A DNA stretch of 64,000 bases from Halomonas ramblicola (GCF_030409215.1 NZ_JAUFPL010000032.1:377638-441637), one strand, 5' to 3'; positions 49,885 to 59,475 are shown, numbered from the stretch's first letter. The notes: a model not told the origin generated them from the sequence alone. Numbers and translations: made by a program.

Positions 49885-51312
49885 ATGGGAATCTTGCAAG
49901 CGATACCCCAGAACCTGCATCGGGTGGAGGTGGAAGGCCAGCCGCTGTGGTTCCATATCCCCACCACCAGCCTGTTCGCCCCGGACGCCCTGAGCGAGGA
50001 GCTGCTCGCCCTGGCCGGTCGCCAGGAGGGCCTGGATCCCCGCGCCCTGCCCGGCCACCTGGCCCACGACGTCGCCTCGGAGGACCTGAGCGCGCGCCTG
50101 GAGCAGCTCAAGTCGCTCAAGCTGGTCACCGACGGCGCGGTGCAGGCCTACAACCCCACCGTCGAGGTGGAGCAGTTCCCGCTCTCCACCGTGGTGCTCA
50201 ATGTCAATACCGGCTGCAACCTGAGCTGCAGCTACTGCTACAAGGAAGACCTGGACAACCCCCGGGACGGCAAGAAGATGGACCTGGCCACCGCCCAGGC
50301 CTCCATCGAGATGATGCTGCGCGAGGCCCCGCAACGGGATCGCTACAACATCGTCTTCTTCGGCGGCGAGCCGCTCAGCAACATGCCGCTGATCCGCGAG
50401 GTGGTGGCTTGGGCCGAGGAGCGTATCCACGGTCTCGGCAAGGCGGTGGACTTTACCCTGACCACCAACGCCACCCTGCTCAACGAGGAGAAGATCGCCT
50501 TCTTCGATGCCCACCGCTTCGGCCTGACGGTGAGCATGGACGGGCCCAAGGCGATCCACGACAAGAACCGCATCGCGGTCAACGGCCAGGGCACCTACGA
50601 CCTGGTGGCCAAGCGCATCGCGCCGCTGCTGGCGAGCTATCGCTCGCGGCCGGTGGGCGCCCGGGTCACCCTGACCCGCGGCATCACCGACGTGATCGGC
50701 ATCCACGATCACCTGGTCAACGAGCTGGGCTTCGCCGAGGCGGGCTTCGCCCCGGTCACTTCCGGCGACATGGCCGCCTACAACCTCACCGGCGAGGAGC
50801 TCAAGCGGGTCTTCGACGCCATGGTCGAGCTCGGCGAGCGCGCCGTGGCCGCGGCCCTCGAGGGGCGCGATATCGGCTTCGGCAACTTCAACCAGCTGCT
50901 TACCGACCTCTGGGAGGGACGCAGCAAGGCGGTGCCCTGCGGCGCCGGCCTGGGACTGGTCTCGGTGGATCACGCCGGGGACGTGCACCTCTGCCACCGC
51001 TTCACCGGCTCCGACATGCCGACCTTTGGCAATGTCGGCGACGGCCTCGACCATGACGGCCTCAAGCAGTTCATCGAGGCAAGGAGCGACCGCAGCGAGC
51101 GCGGCTGTGCCGACTGCCGGATCCGCAACCTCTGCTCAGGCGGTTGCTACCACGAGAGCTATGCCCGCTACGGCGACCCCATGACCCCCACCTACCACTA
51201 CTGTGACCTGATGCGCGACTGGGTCGATTTCGGCATCCAGGCCTACGCGCGCATCCTGCGTCACAACCCTGAGTTTCTCGAAGGCCCCCTGGCCGGGAGG
51301 CAGAGCGCATGA
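49885..51312 (+). CDS. qhpD: Radical SAM thioether-forming maturase of QHNDH
   Basis: A 475-residue radical SAM/SPASM enzyme. The SAM cluster motif is CNLSCSYC (Cys111, Cys115, Cys118). Auxiliary cluster cysteines lie in the C-terminal part: [32 protein letters not shown]. In the known system QhpD forms the Cys-to-Asp/Glu thioether cross-links in the gamma subunit in the cytoplasm before export. Its TGA overlaps the qhpC ATG, coupling maturase and substrate. Confidence 0.93.
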   Translation: MGILQAIPQNLHRVEVEGQPLWFHIPTTSLFAPDALSEELLALAGRQEGLDPRALPGHLAHDVASEDLSARLEQLKSLKLVTDGAVQAYNPTVEVEQFPLSTVVLNVNTGCNLSCSYCYKEDLDNPRDGKKMDLATAQASIEMMLREAPQRDRYNIVFFGGEPLSNMPLIREVVAWAEERIHGLGKAVDFTLTTNATLLNEEKIAFFDAHRFGLTVSMDGPKAIHDKNRIAVNGQGTYDLVAKRIAPLLASYRSRPVGARVTLTRGITDVIGIHDHLVNELGFAEAGFAPVTSGDMAAYNLTGEELKRVFDAMVELGERAVAAALEGRDIGFGNFNQLLTDLWEGRSKAVPCGAGLGLVSVDHAGDVHLCHRFTGSDMPTFGNVGDGLDHDGLKQFIEARSDRSERGCADCRIRNLCSGGCYHESYARYGDPMTPTYHYCDLMRDWVDFGIQAYARILRHNPEFLEGPLAGRQSA

Positions 51313-51680
51313 GCGATAACAAGAAGACTATGACCCAACTGGGGCTGGCGCCCCTCAACCGCAAGGCCCGCGAGATGGAGCGGGCGGCGACCCCGGAGGC
51401 CTTGGAGGAGGTTCAGGCCATGCAGACTATCGCCGGCTGCACCTCCAGCTTCGACCCGGGCTGGGAGGTGGACCCCTTCGGCGGCGTGGCCTCCCTGTGC
51501 CAGCCCATGGAGGCGGACCTCTACGGCTGCGCCGACCCCTGCTGGTGGCCCGCCCAGGTGCCGGACACCATGAACACCTACCCCGACTGGGGGCAAGGGG
51601 CCAATCGCGCCGAGGATGACTGGCGCAAGCTCGACAGCCTCGACCCCGGCAGCGCCGTCTATCCGGGAGGAGATCAGTAA
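51309..51680 (+). CDS. qhpC: Quinohemoprotein amine dehydrogenase gamma subunit
   Basis: A 123-residue precursor of the small catalytic subunit. Using an offset of 37 residues, all cross-linking residues known from the Pseudomonas enzyme are present. Cys7-Glu16 are Cys44 and Glu53; Cys27-Asp33 are Cys64 and Asp70; Cys41-Asp49 are Cys78 and Asp86. The cysteine tryptophylquinone pair Cys37-Trp43 is Cys74 and Trp80. The N-terminal 37 residues ([19 protein letters not shown]...) are the leader that QhpE removes. It has no Sec signal, as expected for export by QhpF. Confidence 0.95.
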   Translation: MSDNKKTMTQLGLAPLNRKAREMERAATPEALEEVQAMQTIAGCTSSFDPGWEVDPFGGVASLCQPMEADLYGCADPCWWPAQVPDTMNTYPDWGQGANRAEDDWRKLDSLDPGSAVYPGGDQ

Positions 51681-52765
51681 TGAAGCGATTCCATCTGCCC
51701 CTGGCGGGCCTGCTGGCCCTCTCCGCCCAGCCCTTGGTGGTTGATACTGCCGAGGCCGACGAGCCGCGCGAGTACCTGGTGACCATGGCCCACCCCAACC
51801 AGCTGCATGTGATCGATCCCGAGGCCCGGGAGATCGTGCGCAGCTGCGACGTGGCCGGTGCTTTCGGCCCCGGCACCCTGCAGTTCTCGCCGGACAACCG
51901 CACGGCCTATATCCTGCACAACCGCTGGGAGGACGTGGTGGGCATCGACCTCACCAACTGCGAGGAAGTGTTCCGTGCCCACGGCCCCCAGGGCAACATC
52001 GGCGCCAAGGCCATCACCTCCATTGCCGTCAGCCCGGATGGAGAGCGAGTCTACGTCCTCTGGGACCGCGTCGAGAAAAACATCGATCACTACCGCGTGC
52101 TCGAACCGCAGCTGGCCGTCTACGATACCTCGGCGGGCCTCGACGCCGAGCCCATCGCCACCTTCCCGGCGCCGCGCCAAGTGATGGTGATGTCGACCGA
52201 TGCCGACGATCAGCTCTACTTGGCGGGTCCGGATATCTATCGCATGGATCCCGAGACGGGCGAGGTCGAGACCGCTATCGCCAACCGCAGTTGGGACGAC
52301 CCGGACTATGGGGGCTTCGATTCACTGACGGTCTGGACCATGGGTGAGGTGACCCAGGAGTTCTTCAGACCTTATGCAGTGGCCAAGTACCCGGGCACGG
52401 AGGATGAGACCTGGTACTGGGGCATCAACCGGGTCGACCTGACCAGCGGGGAGACCGAACGGAAGGAGATCGCCCCCTTCGAGTCCATCATCTTCTCCAT
52501 GGTCTCCGATCCCCAGGATCGGGACGTCTTCTACAGCGTCTATAACCACCTCAGCCGGCTAGATAGCCGTACCCTGGAGATCGTCGATAGAGTCGAACTC
52601 GACCATACCTACTACAGCATCAACACCTCCTACGACGGCTCGCGGATCTACCTGGGCGGTGCCTCCAGCGATATCGCCATCTATGATGACGACTTCAACG
52701 ACCTGGGGCGGATCCAGTTGCCCGGCGACATGAGCTTCTCGACTCTCAAGGTGGCACGCTTCTAG
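51680..52765 (+). CDS. qhpB: Quinohemoprotein amine dehydrogenase beta subunit
   Basis: A 361-residue periplasmic beta-propeller subunit. The signal peptide is [19 protein letters not shown]. Propeller repeats are visible as LHVIDPEAREIVRSC, LQFSPDNRTAYIL, IAVSPDGERVYVL and INTSYDGSRIYLGG. It forms part of the quinone pocket around the gamma subunit. Its ATG overlaps the qhpC TAA by one base (TAATG). A strong terminator-like hairpin follows 22 bases after its stop. Confidence 0.93.
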   Translation: MKRFHLPLAGLLALSAQPLVVDTAEADEPREYLVTMAHPNQLHVIDPEAREIVRSCDVAGAFGPGTLQFSPDNRTAYILHNRWEDVVGIDLTNCEEVFRAHGPQGNIGAKAITSIAVSPDGERVYVLWDRVEKNIDHYRVLEPQLAVYDTSAGLDAEPIATFPAPRQVMVMSTDADDQLYLAGPDIYRMDPETGEVETAIANRSWDDPDYGGFDSLTVWTMGEVTQEFFRPYAVAKYPGTEDETWYWGINRVDLTSGETERKEIAPFESIIFSMVSDPQDRDVFYSVYNHLSRLDSRTLEIVDRVELDHTYYSINTSYDGSRIYLGGASSDIAIYDDDFNDLGRIQLPGDMSFSTLKVARF

Positions 52766-52787
52766 GCTGTTGTTGCGTGGTCCTCTT

Positions 52788-52822
52788 GGCCGGGGGCTCC
52801 CCAGGAGCCGCCGGCCCTTTTT
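52788..52822 (+). terminator. Rho-independent terminator after qhpB, inside the operon
   Basis: Bases 52788-52800 pair with 52804-52816 at 12 of 13 positions around a CCA loop. CTTTTTG follows at once. It would separate the structural genes from the qhpF/qhpE processing genes, giving partial read-through. Confidence 0.8.
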
Positions 52823-52837
52823 GCTGGGGAGATGCCC

Positions 52838-54538
52838 ATGCCTGAGCCCGACACCTCCCGCGACTCGCAACCGTTGCCCTGGGGCTGGCTCTACCGGCCC
52901 CTCAAGGCCCGACGCTTGGCGCTGGCCCGCCTGCTGGCCTTGAGCCTGGTGGCCACCCTGCTGGCGCTGCTGCCGCCGCTGCTCACCCAGCGACTGATCG
53001 ATCACGGCCTGATGCGCGGCGACTTCGCCACGGTGGTGACTTACGTCGCCGCCCTGGTGGCGGTGGGGCTCTCGGCCCTGGCCCTGCAGGGGCTGACCCG
53101 GCTGCAGCATGTGGCGCTCTCCGCCAAGCTGCTGCTGGCGCTGCGCCGCGCCCTGCTGCGTCACCTGCTGCGCCTGGCCCCGGCCCGCTGGCAGGCCCGG
53201 GGGCGGGGCGATCTGATGAGCCGCCTGGACGGTGACCTGTCGATCCTCCAGGGCTTCGCCCTGGACGGCCTGCTCGGCGGGCTCTCCAACCTGCTGGGGC
53301 TGGTCGGGGCGCTGGCCATGATCGGCCTGTTCAGTCCGGCCCTGATGGCGCTGGTGGCGGTGCTGGTACCGATCCAGTGGCTCTGGCTGCGCGCCTGGCG
53401 CCCGGCCCTGACCCGCCGCCAGCAGGCGCTGCGCGAGCAGAGCGGCGATATCTCCGGCTTCTGGCAGGACACCCTGGCCTTTGGGCCCTGGTTCCAGGGC
53501 CAGGCCCTGGAGGCCGCGCGCCTCAACCGCCTGCAGGGACTTGGCCACGAGCAGCTGCGCCGCCTGCTGGCGGTGCGCTGGGTGGGCTTTCTCAGCGACA
53601 TGGGGCCCCAACTGATCCTCGCCCTGGCCCGGGCCGGGGTGCTGCTGCTGGGCGGCTACCTGGTGATCCAGGGCCGGTTGCAACTCGGCGAGCTGGTGGC
53701 GTTGCTGGCCTATCTGGGCATGGTGATGGCGCCCATCGGTGGCCTGCTCGGCCTCTATGGTGGCTGGCAGCGGGCTCGAGTCAGCGCGGCGCGCCTGGCC
53801 GAGCTGTTCGACGAGCCCACCATGGGGGATCCCTACCGGGGCGAGCGGCCCACGGGGCCCGGAAGGATTCACCTCGAGGGGCTGCAGTTCCGCCACCCCG
53901 GCCAGGCCGACTGGCTGCTGGAGGGCGTCGATCTCGAGCTCCCGCCGGGTCACAAGGTGCTGATCGACGGCCCCACCGGGGCCGGTAAGAGCAGCCTGAT
54001 CCGCTTGCTGCTCGGCCTGGAGGTCCCCGAGGCGGGCGAGATCCGCATCGACGGCGTACCGCTCGACGCGCTTGCCCGCCGCCACTGGCTCAAGCAAGTG
54101 GCCTGGGTAGAGCAACACCCCAGCCTGCTGCGCGGCGGTCTGGCCGAGACCCTGCGCGCCCTGGCCCCCGAGGCCGGCGATGCCGAGCTGATCGAGGCGC
54201 TGGCGCGGGTGGGGCTGGCGGAGTGGTTCGACGCCTTGCCTCAGGGCCTGGCTTCCGAGCTGGGCGACCTGGGCGGCAAGGTCTCCGGTGGCCAGCGGGC
54301 GCGCCTGGCCCTGGCCCGGTTGCTGCTCAAGCGCCCCCGGCTGGTGCTGCTCGACGAGCCCACCGCCGCCCTGGATCCGGCGGCCGCCCGCGCCTTCGAC
54401 GCCCTGCTCGACGAGGTGCTGGGCACCACCACCCGGCTGATCATCAGCCACCAGGGCGGCCACTTCGGTCACCTGGATGCCCGCTATCGCCTTGAGCGAG
54501 GACGGCTGATCGCGGTGGAGGCGGAGCCATGTCCCTGA
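52838..54538 (+). CDS. qhpF: ABC exporter for the QHNDH gamma subunit
   Basis: A 566-residue ABC half-transporter. An N-terminal membrane domain of about six helices (ALARLLALSLVATLLALLPP onward) is followed by an ATPase domain with Walker A GPTGAGKSS, signature SGGQRARLALARLL, Walker B RLVLLDEP and the H-loop ISHQGG. In the known system it moves the cross-linked gamma subunit across the inner membrane. I prefer the ATG at 52838, six bases after GGGGAG, over the ATG at 52832. It overlaps qhpE by ten bases. Confidence 0.9.
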   Translation: MPEPDTSRDSQPLPWGWLYRPLKARRLALARLLALSLVATLLALLPPLLTQRLIDHGLMRGDFATVVTYVAALVAVGLSALALQGLTRLQHVALSAKLLLALRRALLRHLLRLAPARWQARGRGDLMSRLDGDLSILQGFALDGLLGGLSNLLGLVGALAMIGLFSPALMALVAVLVPIQWLWLRAWRPALTRRQQALREQSGDISGFWQDTLAFGPWFQGQALEAARLNRLQGLGHEQLRRLLAVRWVGFLSDMGPQLILALARAGVLLLGGYLVIQGRLQLGELVALLAYLGMVMAPIGGLLGLYGGWQRARVSAARLAELFDEPTMGDPYRGERPTGPGRIHLEGLQFRHPGQADWLLEGVDLELPPGHKVLIDGPTGAGKSSLIRLLLGLEVPEAGEIRIDGVPLDALARRHWLKQVAWVEQHPSLLRGGLAETLRALAPEAGDAELIEALARVGLAEWFDALPQGLASELGDLGGKVSGGQRARLALARLLLKRPRLVLLDEPTAALDPAAARAFDALLDEVLGTTTRLIISHQGGHFGHLDARYRLERGRLIAVEAEPCP

Positions 54539-55287
54539 CCAGCATGCCCTTAGCCAAGCGCTCTCTATCCCTGGGAATGATCGATAGCGGCGCGCCTCCG
54601 GACACGGCCCTGGCGCGCTTCCACTCACCCGGCGGTGCCGACACCGAGGACCGCCTGGGCCATGGGCGGGCCATCCTCGCCACCCTAGGCCTCTACCTAC
54701 CCTGGCCGCGGCTGGAGATCGCCCTCTACAAGCTCTTCGAGGATCGCTTGACCGCCGATGCCGCTGCCCTGGCGGCGGCCTTCGAGTGGCACGCCGCGGC
54801 ACCCCCGGCCTGGCTGCTGTGCAGCCTGGGCCTGCCGCGTGCCGACGTGCGCCTGCAGGCGGCAGCGGAACGGCTGCAGGCCGCCGGCACTCGGATCGTC
54901 GCCGCCAGCCCGCGCTTCGGGGCGCCGGTCTATCCGGCGGCCTGGCCCGGGGTGTTGGCAGTCAGCGGTGCTGCCGGCCTGCCCCCGGGACCACCCCGGC
55001 CAGGCCGCGACGAGCGCTGGTACGCCTGTGTCTGGGCGGCGAGGGAAGCGAGCATGGAGAGCCCTTGGCAGCCCTGGCAGATGGGGCCACCACCGGCGGG
55101 AGCGCCGCCGCCCCTGGGCGGGGCCAGCTTCGCCGCGGCCCATGCCCTGGGCTACTGGCTGGCGCAGTCAGCCGGTGACTCGGCGGCGACGTTATCGGAC
55201 TACAGCCTAGGTCAGGCCCCCCCAGCGGGGAGATCGATCGCCCAAGGAGAGCGGCGGCTATCACACCATCACGGAGCTCATCGCTGA
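54529..55287 (+). CDS. qhpE: Subtilisin-like leader protease for the gamma subunit
   Basis: A 252-residue compact subtilase without signal peptide or propeptide. The catalytic triad is Asp19 (GMIDSG), His45 (RLGHGRAI) and a Ser near residue 201 (GGASFAAAH). QhpE in the known system removes the leader peptide of QhpC in the cytoplasm after cross-linking. The small size and reduced subtilase motifs fit. Its TGA overlaps the next ATG (TGATG). Confidence 0.9.
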   Translation: MSLTSMPLAKRSLSLGMIDSGAPPDTALARFHSPGGADTEDRLGHGRAILATLGLYLPWPRLEIALYKLFEDRLTADAAALAAAFEWHAAAPPAWLLCSLGLPRADVRLQAAAERLQAAGTRIVAASPRFGAPVYPAAWPGVLAVSGAAGLPPGPPRPGRDERWYACVWAAREASMESPWQPWQMGPPPAGAPPPLGGASFAAAHALGYWLAQSAGDSAATLSDYSLGQAPPAGRSIAQGERRLSHHHGAHR

Positions 55288-56069
55288 TGCACAACCGACT
55301 CCTGCACAAGGTGGCTCTGGTACTGGACGCGGTCGTCGAGCACAGGGCCCTGGGCCTGGAAGAGCTGCACCTCCTGCTCGATCTACCCAAGCCAACGCTG
55401 ATGCGTCTCCTCGGCGACCTCGAGGAACTGGGCTGGCTCTATCGTCGCCTGGGCGACAGACGCTATGTGCCACTGGCCGACATCGGCGGTCCCGCCGATC
55501 CGGGCAATCGACTCGCCAAGGTCACGGGCCCCTTCCTGAACGAATTGTTTGACATGACCGGGATGGCCTCGGACCTGGTCGTTGCGACGCCATTCGGGCC
55601 CAGCATCCTTGAGAGTAACTACTCGCGACTTGGCATCCGTACCGGTCAGGATCGCATCATCGGGGCTCGTCCCTGCCCGCTGGGAGCCGCCTCGGGACGC
55701 GCGCTGGCGGCCGGCATCGGGCTTGATGCCATAGAAGCCTGGGATGGCGAGCCCGACGACCACCAGTTGCATGGACTGGACAGGGAGCGCCGCGACGGGC
55801 ACTTCCGGCGCCGGCCCGGCAATTGGGAATATCACTTCCGCCGGCCTTTCGACGTCGATGCCATCGCCATCACCCTGCCCATTGGCCACCAGACCTGCGT
55901 GGCCGTGAACCTCTACTGGGATGCTCGGCGCCTGCCATTCAGAGCGGTGGAGACCATTCACCTGCCCCGGCTGAAGACGGTCGGACGACGGCTGGCATCA
56001 GCACTCGAGGGGCATATCACGACCCTGGAGACCCTGTCGACCGGCGACATCCGAAGGCCCGGAGCATAA
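55287..56069 (+). CDS. IclR-family transcriptional regulator
   Basis: A 260-residue regulator with an N-terminal winged helix-turn-helix (LGLEELHLLLDLPKPTLMRLLGDLEELGWLYRRLGDRRYVP). An IclR effector domain is recognisable from LAKVTGPFLNELFDMTGMASDLVVATPFGPSILES and LAAGIGLDAIEAW. Its start overlaps the qhpE stop, so it is translated as part of the qhp operon. It is convergent with a Tat-exported amidase gene. Its target is unknown; it may tune qhp expression or the amidase. IclR regulators are not a standard qhp component, so this pairing is notable. Confidence 0.8.
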   Translation: MHNRLLHKVALVLDAVVEHRALGLEELHLLLDLPKPTLMRLLGDLEELGWLYRRLGDRRYVPLADIGGPADPGNRLAKVTGPFLNELFDMTGMASDLVVATPFGPSILESNYSRLGIRTGQDRIIGARPCPLGAASGRALAAGIGLDAIEAWDGEPDDHQLHGLDRERRDGHFRRRPGNWEYHFRRPFDVDAIAITLPIGHQTCVAVNLYWDARRLPFRAVETIHLPRLKTVGRRLASALEGHITTLETLSTGDIRRPGA

Positions 56070-56139
56070 CCTGTTGACGACTGCCCGTCGTTACTCCGCC
56101 TGCCTGCACGGGGAGGCGGCGTGACGGGGCAACTTGCCA

Positions 56140-57711
56140 TCAAGCGCTGCCACCACTCCTCAGATCGGGGCGCTGTTGCGTTAACCGCGAGGCCTGCTCG
56201 TAGGCGTGGGCGATCTTCAGCACCTTGAGGTCGTCGCGCATGCGGCCGATCAGCTGGATGCCCATGGGGCGGCCCCGCTCATCGAAACCGGCTGGCACAT
56301 TGATCACCGGACAACCGGAAAGGGTGCCGGGGGTCACGATCTGCATCCAGCGGTGGTAGGTATCCATGGCGCGACCCGCGATCTCCTGCGGCCAGTGGAT
56401 GTCGGAATCGAAGGGGAAGACCTGGGCAGTGGGCAGGGCGACGACGTCATGGGTGTCGAAGAGCGCATCGAGCGTCGTATACCACTGGGTGCGGGCGGCC
56501 GAGGCACGAAAGACGTCCAGCCCCGTCAGGCGCAGACCACCCTCGATCTCCCAGATGGCCTCGGGTTTCATGCGCGCCCGTTTCGCCTCATCGGCATACA
56601 ACTCATCGGCAATGCCCGCGATATGGAAGTGGCGCAGGGTCAGCCAGGTCTCCCATAGCTGCTCCATGGGATAGTCCAGGCCAACCTCTTCGACCCGCGC
56701 CCCCAGCTCCTCGAAGTGGCCGATGGCCTGGCGACAGACATCCAGCACACCGGGCTCGGTGGGCAGGTAGCCATCGAAGTCGCCCAACCAAGCGACCCGG
56801 AGGCCGGCGGTGTCCATATCGAGGCCGCCGGCGTAGCGCGCATTGTCCGTCTCGAGTGATAGCGGCACTCGGGAATCGAAGCCGGCCATGGTGGCCAGCA
56901 AGCGCGCCGTGTCCGCGACCGTACGGCCCATGGGACCTTCATAACCGAGCTGCTGATAGAACATCTCCCGGGACGGGCCGTGAGGCACGCGACCCTGGCT
57001 CGGCCGGAAGCCGATGACGTTGTTGTAGGCCGCCGGATTGCGCAACGACCCCATCATGTCGCTGCCGTCCGCCACCGGCAGCATGTGGGTGGCCAGCCCC
57101 ACCGCGGCCCCGCCGCTGCTGCCGCCGGCGCACAGGGCCGGGTCAAAGGCATTGCGGGTGGTACCGTAGACGGGATTGTAGGTCTGCGAGCCCAGGCCAA
57201 ACTCCGGGGTGTTGGTCTTGCCGATCAGGATGGCGCCGGCGGCCCGCAAGCGCTCGACGAAGACGGCATCCTGTTCCGGCACCCACTCCTCGAACAGCGG
57301 GGAGCCCAGGGTCGTGGTGATGCCCCGCGTCGGCGCCAGGTCCTTCACCGCATGGGGGAAACCGTGCATCCAGCCGCGGTAGTGCCCCCGCGCCAGGTCG
57401 TCGTCGGCCGCCCGGGCTTCGTCCATCAGCGCCTCGCGGGCGCGCAGGGCGACGATGGCGTTGTAGGTCGGGTTATAACGGTCGATCTGGTCCAGGTAGG
57501 CCGCCATGACCTCGCGACAGCTGACGCTGCCCTGGCGAATGGCGGCGGAGAGATCGACGGCAGACAGCGCGACGAGCTCTGCGTCGGAGCCGGGTTGCAC
57601 CGTGGCGGCACGGGCACCGCCGATGCCACTCAGGCCAGTGGCGGCGAGCATGCCGGCCCCGGCGGAGAGCTTGAGGAAGTTACGACGATCCAGCGAATAC
57701 GGCGTTGTCAT
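56140..57711 (-). CDS. Tat-exported amidase-signature-family hydrolase
   Basis: A 523-residue amidase. A twin-arginine signal (LDRRNFLKLSAGAGMLAATGL) sends it folded to the periplasm. The amidase-signature triad is Lys123 (HAVKDLAP), cis-Ser198 (GGSSGGAA) and nucleophile Ser222 (DGSDMMGSLRNPA). It hydrolyses amides to acid plus ammonia or amine. Next to a periplasmic amine dehydrogenase it might release primary amines from amides for QHNDH; that is inference from position. It is convergent with the IclR gene. Confidence 0.87.
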   Translation of the reverse strand: MTTPYSLDRRNFLKLSAGAGMLAATGLSGIGGARAATVQPGSDAELVALSAVDLSAAIRQGSVSCREVMAAYLDQIDRYNPTYNAIVALRAREALMDEARAADDDLARGHYRGWMHGFPHAVKDLAPTRGITTTLGSPLFEEWVPEQDAVFVERLRAAGAILIGKTNTPEFGLGSQTYNPVYGTTRNAFDPALCAGGSSGGAAVGLATHMLPVADGSDMMGSLRNPAAYNNVIGFRPSQGRVPHGPSREMFYQQLGYEGPMGRTVADTARLLATMAGFDSRVPLSLETDNARYAGGLDMDTAGLRVAWLGDFDGYLPTEPGVLDVCRQAIGHFEELGARVEEVGLDYPMEQLWETWLTLRHFHIAGIADELYADEAKRARMKPEAIWEIEGGLRLTGLDVFRASAARTQWYTTLDALFDTHDVVALPTAQVFPFDSDIHWPQEIAGRAMDTYHRWMQIVTPGTLSGCPVINVPAGFDERGRPMGIQLIGRMRDDLKVLKIAHAYEQASRLTQQRPDLRSGGSA

Positions 57712-57838
57712 GATGATGGCCTCGCATTATCAGGCAGCCTTGTTGTTGGCATAACGGCGGGAAGGTCATCGACACCTCCTTCAGCCGCCATGGATAAACG
57801 AGACTAGCGAGGTAACGAAAAGGGGGTAAGCTAAACTG

Positions 57839-57855
57839 GTTTCACATTGTGGAAC
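57839..57855. promoter_or_regulatory. Candidate IclR-type operator upstream of the amidase gene
   Basis: GTTTCACA-T-TGTGGAAC is an 8-1-8 palindrome with one mismatch, about 128 bases upstream of the amidase ATG and downstream of the qhpG stop. IclR-family operators are short palindromes of this general form. The link to the IclR gene at 55287 is only by proximity. Confidence 0.3.
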
Positions 57856-57969
57856 AAGACGCTGATGGAAACGGCAAGAAGGCGTGCAACGCCCGGAGAA
57901 GACCTGGGCGAGTTGTCGTGACTGTCAGGCGAAATAGCTTCGTTAGGGCGTTGCTGCCTTGGCCTTGGG

Positions 57970-59316
57970 CTACTTGCCCGCAGAACCGGCCATCGACTGG
58001 ACGACGACGTCAGCGGACGACAAGTTGGGCAGCGCCGGCCAGCCGGGGTGCTCGGCCCACCAGCGGATTACCGCCGGGGCCGCGGGGCCGGCGGCGATCA
58101 ATAGCGCCTTCGCTTCCTCGCGGTCGCCGGTCTGCATGGCCCGGACCAGCGGCGCCAGGAGCACGCCAGCCACCGCCTGGATGCCCAGGGGCTGATCGGG
58201 AGTCACGACCAGCTCCCGCTCAACCAGGCACGTGCCGACGATGGCCGGGCCGCGACTCACCCGCACCCGGGCCCAGGGCTCCGGTTGGTGCAGCGGCTGG
58301 TGATCGGGCCAGTGGCAGCGTGCCGCCCAGTAAGGGGCTGGAGCATCGGTCATCGACTCGTGATAGGCGGCCTGGCGATAGAAGTCGCGGCCGGCCCGGG
58401 CGAAGCGCCAGTACTGGGCATCCTGGCGCCGCTGATGGAAGCGTTCCAGGGGCGCGATGGGCTGCCCCTCGAGCAGGCTATTGAGCACCGGCGCCAGGCC
58501 ATGGGCCGAGGAGAGGGCATTGAAGATGCCCTGGCCGGAGAGCGGATCGATGGCCATGGCGGCGTCCCCCAGGCGCCACAGGCGTCCCTCCCGCACCCGG
58601 GTGCGCCCCAGCATGCTGGGGCGCCGATAGTGGTGCTGGATGGGGGCATCGCCCCAGAGCGGGGCCAGCTCGGGCTGGGCGGCCAGCCAGGCGCCGGGAT
58701 CCCGGCGTGCTCGGCGCAGCGTCGCCTCCGGCAGCGCCAACTGCAGGTACTGCTGGCCCTCGAGCCGCGACCACCAGGCCCAGCCGCCGCCGGGCAGCGA
58801 CAGGGCGGCGCTGGCCGGTGTCGCGTCCGCGGCCTCGCCGCGCAGGATCCAGGCCGGGGTCGACCAGGGCGCGGCGTCGCGGAAGTGACGCCGTGCCGCC
58901 GCCCGGCCCCGCGCCTCCACGCCCCAGGGGGCGGTCAAGACGCGGCCATCGGCCAGGGCCAGCCGCGCCTGGTCGCCGTTACTCTCGAGGCCGGTGATGC
59001 GTGCCTCGAGCACGGTCACGCCGGCCTCGCGAAGATCCGCCAGCAGGGCGGCATCGAAGGCCGGACGCGGCAGCAACCACTCGGCGTTGGGCGCCCGCGC
59101 CTTGCCACCCCAGGTGACCCGGCGTGGCAATGGCCCCACCGCACAGGCGGCGGCCCGGGCCAGCCCCAGGCCCTGCAAGGCCTGGAGGCTGCGCCGGCTG
59201 ATGCCCTCGATGGCGCGGTAGTCGCGGCGCCGGCCGATCAGGGTGACCTGGTGACCGACCCGGGTGAGCAGCATGGCTAGGGCCGCGCCGGCGGGGCCGC
59301 CCCCGGCGATCAGCAC
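57970..59316 (-). CDS. qhpG: FAD-dependent monooxygenase of QHNDH biogenesis
   Basis: A 448-residue flavoprotein. The N-terminal dinucleotide fold is LIAGGGPAGAAL (GGGPAG at residues 5-10), the FAD motif GDAAMAIDPLSGQGIFNALSSAHGLAP is mid-protein, and a C-terminal domain ends SADVVVQSMAGSAGK. In the known system QhpG hydroxylates the future CTQ tryptophan in the gamma subunit. The start is a GTG at 59316 with GGTGA just upstream. It lies on the opposite strand from qhpA-E, about 2.7 kb away. Confidence 0.82.
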   Translation of the reverse strand: MLIAGGGPAGAALAMLLTRVGHQVTLIGRRRDYRAIEGISRRSLQALQGLGLARAAACAVGPLPRRVTWGGKARAPNAEWLLPRPAFDAALLADLREAGVTVLEARITGLESNGDQARLALADGRVLTAPWGVEARGRAAARRHFRDAAPWSTPAWILRGEAADATPASAALSLPGGGWAWWSRLEGQQYLQLALPEATLRRARRDPGAWLAAQPELAPLWGDAPIQHHYRRPSMLGRTRVREGRLWRLGDAAMAIDPLSGQGIFNALSSAHGLAPVLNSLLEGQPIAPLERFHQRRQDAQYWRFARAGRDFYRQAAYHESMTDAPAPYWAARCHWPDHQPLHQPEPWARVRVSRGPAIVGTCLVERELVVTPDQPLGIQAVAGVLLAPLVRAMQTGDREEAKALLIAAGPAAPAVIRWWAEHPGWPALPNLSSADVVVQSMAGSAGK

Positions 59317-59339
59317 CTCACCCGCTTCGCGCCTTGTGA

Positions 59340-59474
59340 TCAGAAAAACACCCCCACCAGCAGTTGGGCATAAAGGGACGTGTCGGCATCGCCCAGCTGG
59401 ATGCCGCCCTGCGCCGCGCTCTTGTCGGGAGCGTACCAGCTCAGCAGTGGCGAGACATAGAGCCAGTCCGTCAC
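59340..59474 (-). pseudogene. C-terminal fragment of an outer-membrane beta-barrel protein
   Basis: The minus frame reads VTDWLYVSPLLSWYAPDKSAA, then GIQLGDADTSLYAQLLVGVFF plus TGA. This pattern ends in aromatic residue Phe, typical of a barrel C-terminus such as the SphA/meta-pathway porins. Upstream the frame meets a stop at 59475, where the transposase remnant begins, so only about 44 codons survive. It precedes qhpG by 23 bases, suggesting an original porin-qhpG operon cut by insertion. Confidence 0.55.
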
Positions 59475-59475
59475 C

